DNA of 9,549 bases from Burkholderia sp. (GTDB lineage: Bacteria; Pseudomonadota; Gammaproteobacteria; Burkholderiales; Burkholderiaceae): positions 1 through 9,549 of the forward strand of contig JAQGMD010000235.1 in NCBI GenBank assembly GCA_028292565.1. The letters are read 5' to 3'. The notes below the pieces were generated by a model. The model saw only the letters and a program-made list of their open reading frames with translations. It made no database searches and was not told where the DNA came from. Positions 6,967 through 9,549 of this stretch are shown in pieces (position 1 is the stretch's first letter; each line of letters opens with the position of its first letter). A program made the position numbers and the translations under genes.

Positions 6967-7728
6967 TCAGCGTGCGGTGTACCCTCCATCAACAGCGAGT
7001 GCGTGGCCGATCACGAAGCTTGCGCCAGGGCTGCAAAGCCAAAGAACGGCCGCGGCAATCTCCTCCGGCCGACCAAGTCGCCCAATCGGCTGGTCTTTCA
7101 TGATGTCTTTCATGGCGTCTGCTTCACTGGCCAGCATGGCTGCGACCATCGGCGTCTCGATGGTTCCGGGGCAAACGGCGTTAATACGGATGCCTCTGGA
7201 GGCATATTCGAGAGCAGCGCTCTTGGTCAGCCCGAGCACCCCATGCTTGGAGGCGTGATACATTGCCCGACCCGCTATGCCCACGAGTCCGCCAATCGAA
7301 GAGCAGTTGACGATGGCGCCACTTCCTTGCTCGCGCATCTGGAGCAGCTCGTACTTCATGCAGCTAAAGACGCCGCGAAGATTAATCGCATTTACGCGGT
7401 CGAACTCTTCGATGCTGGCATCAGCGGTTTCTGCGATGGGACTTTGCACGCCGGCATTGTTGAAGGCCGCATCCAGCCGTGCGAACTTGGATACGGTCTG
7501 CTCGACCATCGCTGCCACCTGACGCTCGTCGGCTACGTCGCAGCGGATGGCGAGTGTCTTATGGCCCGCGGCGGCGAGCTCCTCCGCTGCGGCACGTACC
7601 GAATCCTCATGGTGGTCCGCCAGCACCACCGACGCACCCGCCTCGGCGAAGGCTTTAGCGGTTGCCAGACCTATGCCAGAGCCGGCGCCGGTAACGAGCG
7701 CGACTTTGTTCTCAAAAGACAAATTCAT
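6967..7728 (-). CDS. Short-chain dehydrogenase/reductase, classical type, probably NAD-dependent
   Basis: 253-residue classical SDR acting in the cytoplasm on an alcohol/carbonyl pair; substrate unknown. Signatures in order: TGAGSGIG at 13-20 (cofactor loop), Asp38 at the end of strand beta-2 (favours NAD over NADP), DV at 64-65, NNAG at 90-93, Asn116, and the catalytic Ser144, Tyr157 and Lys161 (YHASK). PG near 187 and a C-terminal DGGYTAR complete the family pattern. The length is normal and the gene looks intact. ATG at 7728 has AGGAG before it, overlapping the cupin stop (TAAGGAG), so the two genes are coupled with an 11-base gap. Its N-terminus closely resembles the remnant at 4499-4594. 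GxG context and tetramer-type C-terminus fit the 3-oxoacyl reductase/glucose dehydrogenase-like group, but annotation beyond SDR is not justified. Confidence 0.93.
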   Translation of the reverse strand: MNLSFENKVALVTGAGSGIGLATAKAFAEAGASVVLADHHEDSVRAAAEELAAAGHKTLAIRCDVADERQVAAMVEQTVSKFARLDAAFNNAGVQSPIAETADASIEEFDRVNAINLRGVFSCMKYELLQMREQGSGAIVNCSSIGGLVGIAGRAMYHASKHGVLGLTKSAALEYASRGIRINAVCPGTIETPMVAAMLASEADAMKDIMKDQPIGRLGRPEEIAAAVLWLCSPGASFVIGHALAVDGGYTAR

Positions 7729-7739
7729 GATGGTTCTCC

Positions 7740-8150
7740 TTAATTGGTCCCTGGTCCGGCCACGTATTGTTCATCGTTCACCTTTTCCATCCAGTCCACG
7801 ACCTTGCCGTCGAGCTGCTCCTGGATGGCGATATGGGTCATGGCAGTGGCCGGCGTGGCGCCATGCCAATGTTTCTCGCCAGGCGGACACCTGACCACAT
7901 CACCCGGCCGGATTTTCTCAATGGGGCCGCCCCAACACTGCGTCCAGCCGCAGCCTGCGGTGACGATCAGGGTCTGGCCCAGCGGGTGCGTGTGCCATGC
8001 GGTCCGGGCACCGGGTTCGAACGTGACACTGGCACCGGATGCGCGTGCCGGATCGTTTGCCTGGAACAAGGGATCAATGCGCACAGTGCCGGTGAACCAC
8101 TCGGACGGTCCTTTGCCGGAAGGCTGTGAGCCGCATCGTTTGATTTCCAT
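7740..8150 (-). CDS. Cytoplasmic cupin closely resembling hydroxynitrile lyase GtHNL
   Basis: 136-residue single-domain cupin without a signal peptide. From memory, it aligns along nearly its whole length, without gaps, with GtHNL of Granulicella tundricola, a Mn-dependent (R)-selective hydroxynitrile lyase that also catalyses nitroaldol (Henry) reactions. The metal ligands are present at the same numbers: His53, His55, Gln59 and His94. Active-site positions known from engineering of that enzyme (Ala40, Val42, Gln110) and His106 also match. Oddities: Arg87-Cys88 stand where the exported paralogue has Trp-Ile, there are four cysteines (6, 67, 72, 88), and the C-terminus has an extra AGPGTN. 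ATG at 8150 has AGGAA upstream. First gene of the minus-strand group facing the LysR gene. The natural role of this family is not settled; carbon-carbon lyase activity is plausible, not shown. Confidence 0.9.
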   Translation of the reverse strand: MEIKRCGSQPSGKGPSEWFTGTVRIDPLFQANDPARASGASVTFEPGARTAWHTHPLGQTLIVTAGCGWTQCWGGPIEKIRPGDVVRCPPGEKHWHGATPATAMTHIAIQEQLDGKVVDWMEKVNDEQYVAGPGTN

Positions 8151-8251
8151 TTCAAATTCCTGTTCTATTCGATTGAAGCATTCGTTTGCTTTAGAACTGC
8201 TATTGACAAGAATGTATCGGGTGAGGGGGCATTCGAGTGGTCGGTGAAATC

Positions 8252-8277
8252 CGCATAGGCTTATGAGAAAAATTCAT
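8252..8277 (+). promoter_or_regulatory. Operator-like repeat, copy 1
   Basis: The element reads CGCATAG, three bases, TATGAG, three bases, AATTCAT. It shares 20 of 26 bases with copy 2; all six differences fall in the two three-base gaps. Its core CATA-GGCT-TATG (8254-8265) is an imperfect 12-base palindrome with one mismatched pair. It lies about 100 bases upstream of the cupin start on the minus strand, a reasonable place for an activator site of a LysR-type protein. Confidence 0.6.
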
Positions 8278-8343
8278 GGCTGCCGCTTGTTGCGGGATGT
8301 CTTCCTGTTAGGCGGTCGGCTTGCGCTCAGGCGCTTTCGGCTC

Positions 8344-8371
8344 GCGGTGAGGCGCACAGGAGCCTCGCCGC
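8344..8371. repeat. Strong hairpin midway between the two operator-like repeats
   Basis: GCGGTGAGGC-N8-GCCTCGCCGC forms a ten-pair stem (nine Watson-Crick pairs and one G-T pair) with an eight-base loop GCACAGGA. Its centre is within about 5 bases of the midpoint of the two dyads. No T-run follows on either strand, so a classic terminator is unlikely. It may be a cruciform-prone site, an RNA leader stem if either promoter lies beyond it, or a barrier between divergent transcripts. Confidence 0.55.
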
Positions 8372-8437
8372 AATAGCTGTGAATGTGGGCGATACGAATT
8401 TGCTTAGCGTGACGCCATGCGGGTAGGTGGTAAACTT

Positions 8438-8463
8438 CGCATAGTGATATGAGCCCAATTCAT
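8438..8463 (+). promoter_or_regulatory. Operator-like repeat, copy 2, next to the LysR start
   Basis: Second copy of the 26-base element, with core CATA-GTGA-TATG (8440-8451). It ends 2 bases before the LysR ATG, so a bound protein would cover the start region and could repress the regulator's own gene. A nine-codon frame (ATG at 8449, stop at 8476-8478) begins in the element and overlaps the LysR start in another frame; it has no ribosome-binding site of its own. Confidence 0.6.
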
Positions 8464-8465
8464 CA

Positions 8466-9359
8466 ATGTCCCGCGTAGACTTCAATAACCTTCAGGCTTT
8501 CATTGTGGTAGCGCGTGAGCGCAGCTTTACCCGCGCAGCCGCCCAACTCGGTGTTTCCCAGTCGGCGCTCAGCCATACCATTCGTGGATTGGAGGCAAAG
8601 TTGGGCGTCCGACTGCTTGCTCGTACCACGCGCGGCGTCTCGCCGACCGAGGCAGGTGAACGTTTGCTCTTGAACGCGGGGCCGTATTACGACGGACTCG
8701 AAGTCGAATTGGCGGCCTTGAGCGAATTTCGGGAAAAGCCGGCAGGTACCATTCGCATTACGGCACACGACCATGCGGTCGACACTGTTCTCTGGCCCAG
8801 GTTGGCAAAGTTCCTGCCCGACTATCCTGATATTAAGGTCGAGATCAGCATCAACTATGGGCTGATCGACATCGTCGCCGAGCGCTATGACGCTGGCGTG
8901 CGCAGCAGCAATCAGGTGGCAAAGGACATGATCGCCGTGCGCATTGCGCCGGACCTGCGCATGGCCGTCGTTGGCTCTCCGACATACTTCTCAAGGCGAC
9001 CGGCGCCGCGAACGCCTCAAGACTTGACTGCACACGACTGCATCAATCTGCGACTGCCAACCCGTGGCGGTGTTTATGCTTGGGAATTTGAGAGAGATGG
9101 TCAAGAGCTGCAGGTGCAGGTTCAAGGCCAGCTCGTGTTCAATACCACCCCGCAAATGCTCAGGGGAGCATTGGCCGGATTTGGCTTGGCCTATGTACCG
9201 GAGGATTTGGTGCAGGAGCATGTCGCTGTAGGACTCCTCAAACCGGTGCTTGAAGACTGGTGTCCTACCTTTCCGGGCTACCATCTTTACTACCCGAGCC
9301 GCCGCCAGTCCTCACCGGCGTTTGCTTTGCTGGTTGACGCGCTCCGCTACCGGGTCTGA
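8466..9359 (+). CDS. LysR-type transcriptional regulator
   Basis: 297-residue LysR-type regulator of normal length. Residues about 7-66 are the winged helix-turn-helix: NLQAFIVVARERSFTRAAAQL, the recognition helix VSQSALSHTIRGLE, and the wing with TTRGVSPTEAG. A linker helix follows to about 90, and the effector-binding periplasmic-binding-protein-like domain spans about 91-295 (GTIRIT start, AGVR and GLAYVPEDLV segments typical of the family). The start at 8466 is the first ATG after an in-frame TGA at 8445-8447; no clear ribosome-binding site precedes it, so translation may be weak or leaderless. It is divergent from the cupin-SDR group, which it most probably controls through the sites in the region between. 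The effector is unknown. Confidence 0.93.
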   Translation: MSRVDFNNLQAFIVVARERSFTRAAAQLGVSQSALSHTIRGLEAKLGVRLLARTTRGVSPTEAGERLLLNAGPYYDGLEVELAALSEFREKPAGTIRITAHDHAVDTVLWPRLAKFLPDYPDIKVEISINYGLIDIVAERYDAGVRSSNQVAKDMIAVRIAPDLRMAVVGSPTYFSRRPAPRTPQDLTAHDCINLRLPTRGGVYAWEFERDGQELQVQVQGQLVFNTTPQMLRGALAGFGLAYVPEDLVQEHVAVGLLKPVLEDWCPTFPGYHLYYPSRRQSSPAFALLVDALRYRV

Positions 9360-9549
9360 TGCGGTTCCAGCCAAGGGCACCGTGCGTTCGTCAAAGACTA
9401 AACCTATGGCGGTCGCAGCCGTAGGACTTGCGGCGAATCCACTCCTGATTTCAAGAGACGACTTGGCCCGTTGCCTCGGTATTCTGGCGGCCGGACGTAT
9501 AGGCACGTCCACTTAGGGTGAACAAAGGACAGCTCCTGGCCGAACTCGA
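9360..9549. other. Downstream of the LysR gene, no supported gene
   Basis: No gene can be supported in these 190 bases. A perfect 6-base inverted repeat, GGACGT-N6-ACGTCC (9493-9510), might be a weak terminator stem, but no T-run follows. A GTG at 9518 opens a short frame (V-N-K-G-Q-L-L-A-E-L) that runs off the window; it could be the start of the next gene, but the evidence is too thin to call it. Confidence 0.5.

Larger units (their letters stand above)
8151..8465. promoter_or_regulatory. Divergent control region between the cupin operon and the LysR gene
   Basis: This 315-base stretch must hold the promoters of both the minus-strand cupin-SDR group and the plus-strand LysR gene. It contains two copies of a 26-base element (8252-8277, 8438-8463) and a strong hairpin (8344-8371), described separately. 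No convincing pair of -35 and -10 boxes can be placed by eye on either strand. No supported gene lies here. The arrangement is the usual one for a LysR-type regulator controlling itself and its divergent neighbour. Confidence 0.75.

Noticed and set aside
8203..8208. Perfect TTGACA on the plus strand as a -35 box for the LysR gene
   Set aside because: No -10-like sequence stands 16-18 bases downstream, and it is more than 250 bases from the LysR start. The overlapping minus-strand TTGTCA also has no good -10 partner.
9518..9549. Possible GTG start of a further gene at the right edge
   Set aside because: Only about ten codons are visible and the supposed ribosome-binding site is poor, so no gene is called.
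1..9549. CRISPR array, tRNA, rRNA, or intact insertion sequence
   Set aside because: No regularly spaced repeats, no cloverleaf-like sequence, no transposase frame and no terminal inverted repeats were seen by eye.

Overview
The window looks like chromosomal or accessory DNA of a GC-rich member of the Pseudomonadota (alpha- or betaproteobacterium). This rests on codon and GC bias, a Tat-exported PaoABC-type molybdoenzyme, Sec signal peptides with Gram-negative character, and a LysR regulator divergent from its probable target operon. The genus cannot be fixed from the sequence alone. Almost everything is on the minus strand; only the LysR gene at the right end is on the plus strand.

Left part (587-4449, minus strand): a tight three-gene operon, paoA-paoB-paoC, encoding a periplasmic aldehyde oxidoreductase of the xanthine dehydrogenase family. 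It comprises a Tat-exported 2x[2Fe-2S] subunit, an FAD plus [4Fe-4S] subunit and a molybdopterin subunit. The cofactor-insertion chaperone gene paoD, usually next in E. coli, is not in the 586 bases that follow paoC. The paoA leader begins in the stump of a short-chain dehydrogenase (SDR) gene: about 32 N-terminal codons survive (4499-4594), resembling the intact SDR further right.

Middle and right (4843-8150, minus strand): a five-gene group read from the divergent region at 8151-8465. In transcription order it holds a cytoplasmic cupin closely resembling the manganese hydroxynitrile lyase GtHNL, an SDR oxidoreductase, an exported cyclophilin-like protein, an exported second cupin 78% identical to the first, and a two-domain carboxymuconolactone-decarboxylase-like (CMD) protein. 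The last gene appears to have a frameshift inside its signal peptide. The set falls into a cytoplasmic half (cupin, SDR) and an exported half (cyclophilin-like, cupin, CMD), separated by a 184-base gap with several hairpins.

Right end (8466-9359, plus strand): a LysR-type regulator. The 315-base divergent region carries two copies of a 26-base element, each centred on a CATA-N4-TATG dyad, 186 bases apart, with a strong hairpin almost midway. This is the best candidate for an undescribed control element in the window.

A possible joint role, inferred only: the cupins act on cyanohydrins, nitroalcohols or related carbonyl compounds, and PaoABC oxidises the aldehydes released in the periplasm. 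The physiological substrate of none of these proteins can be read from the sequence.
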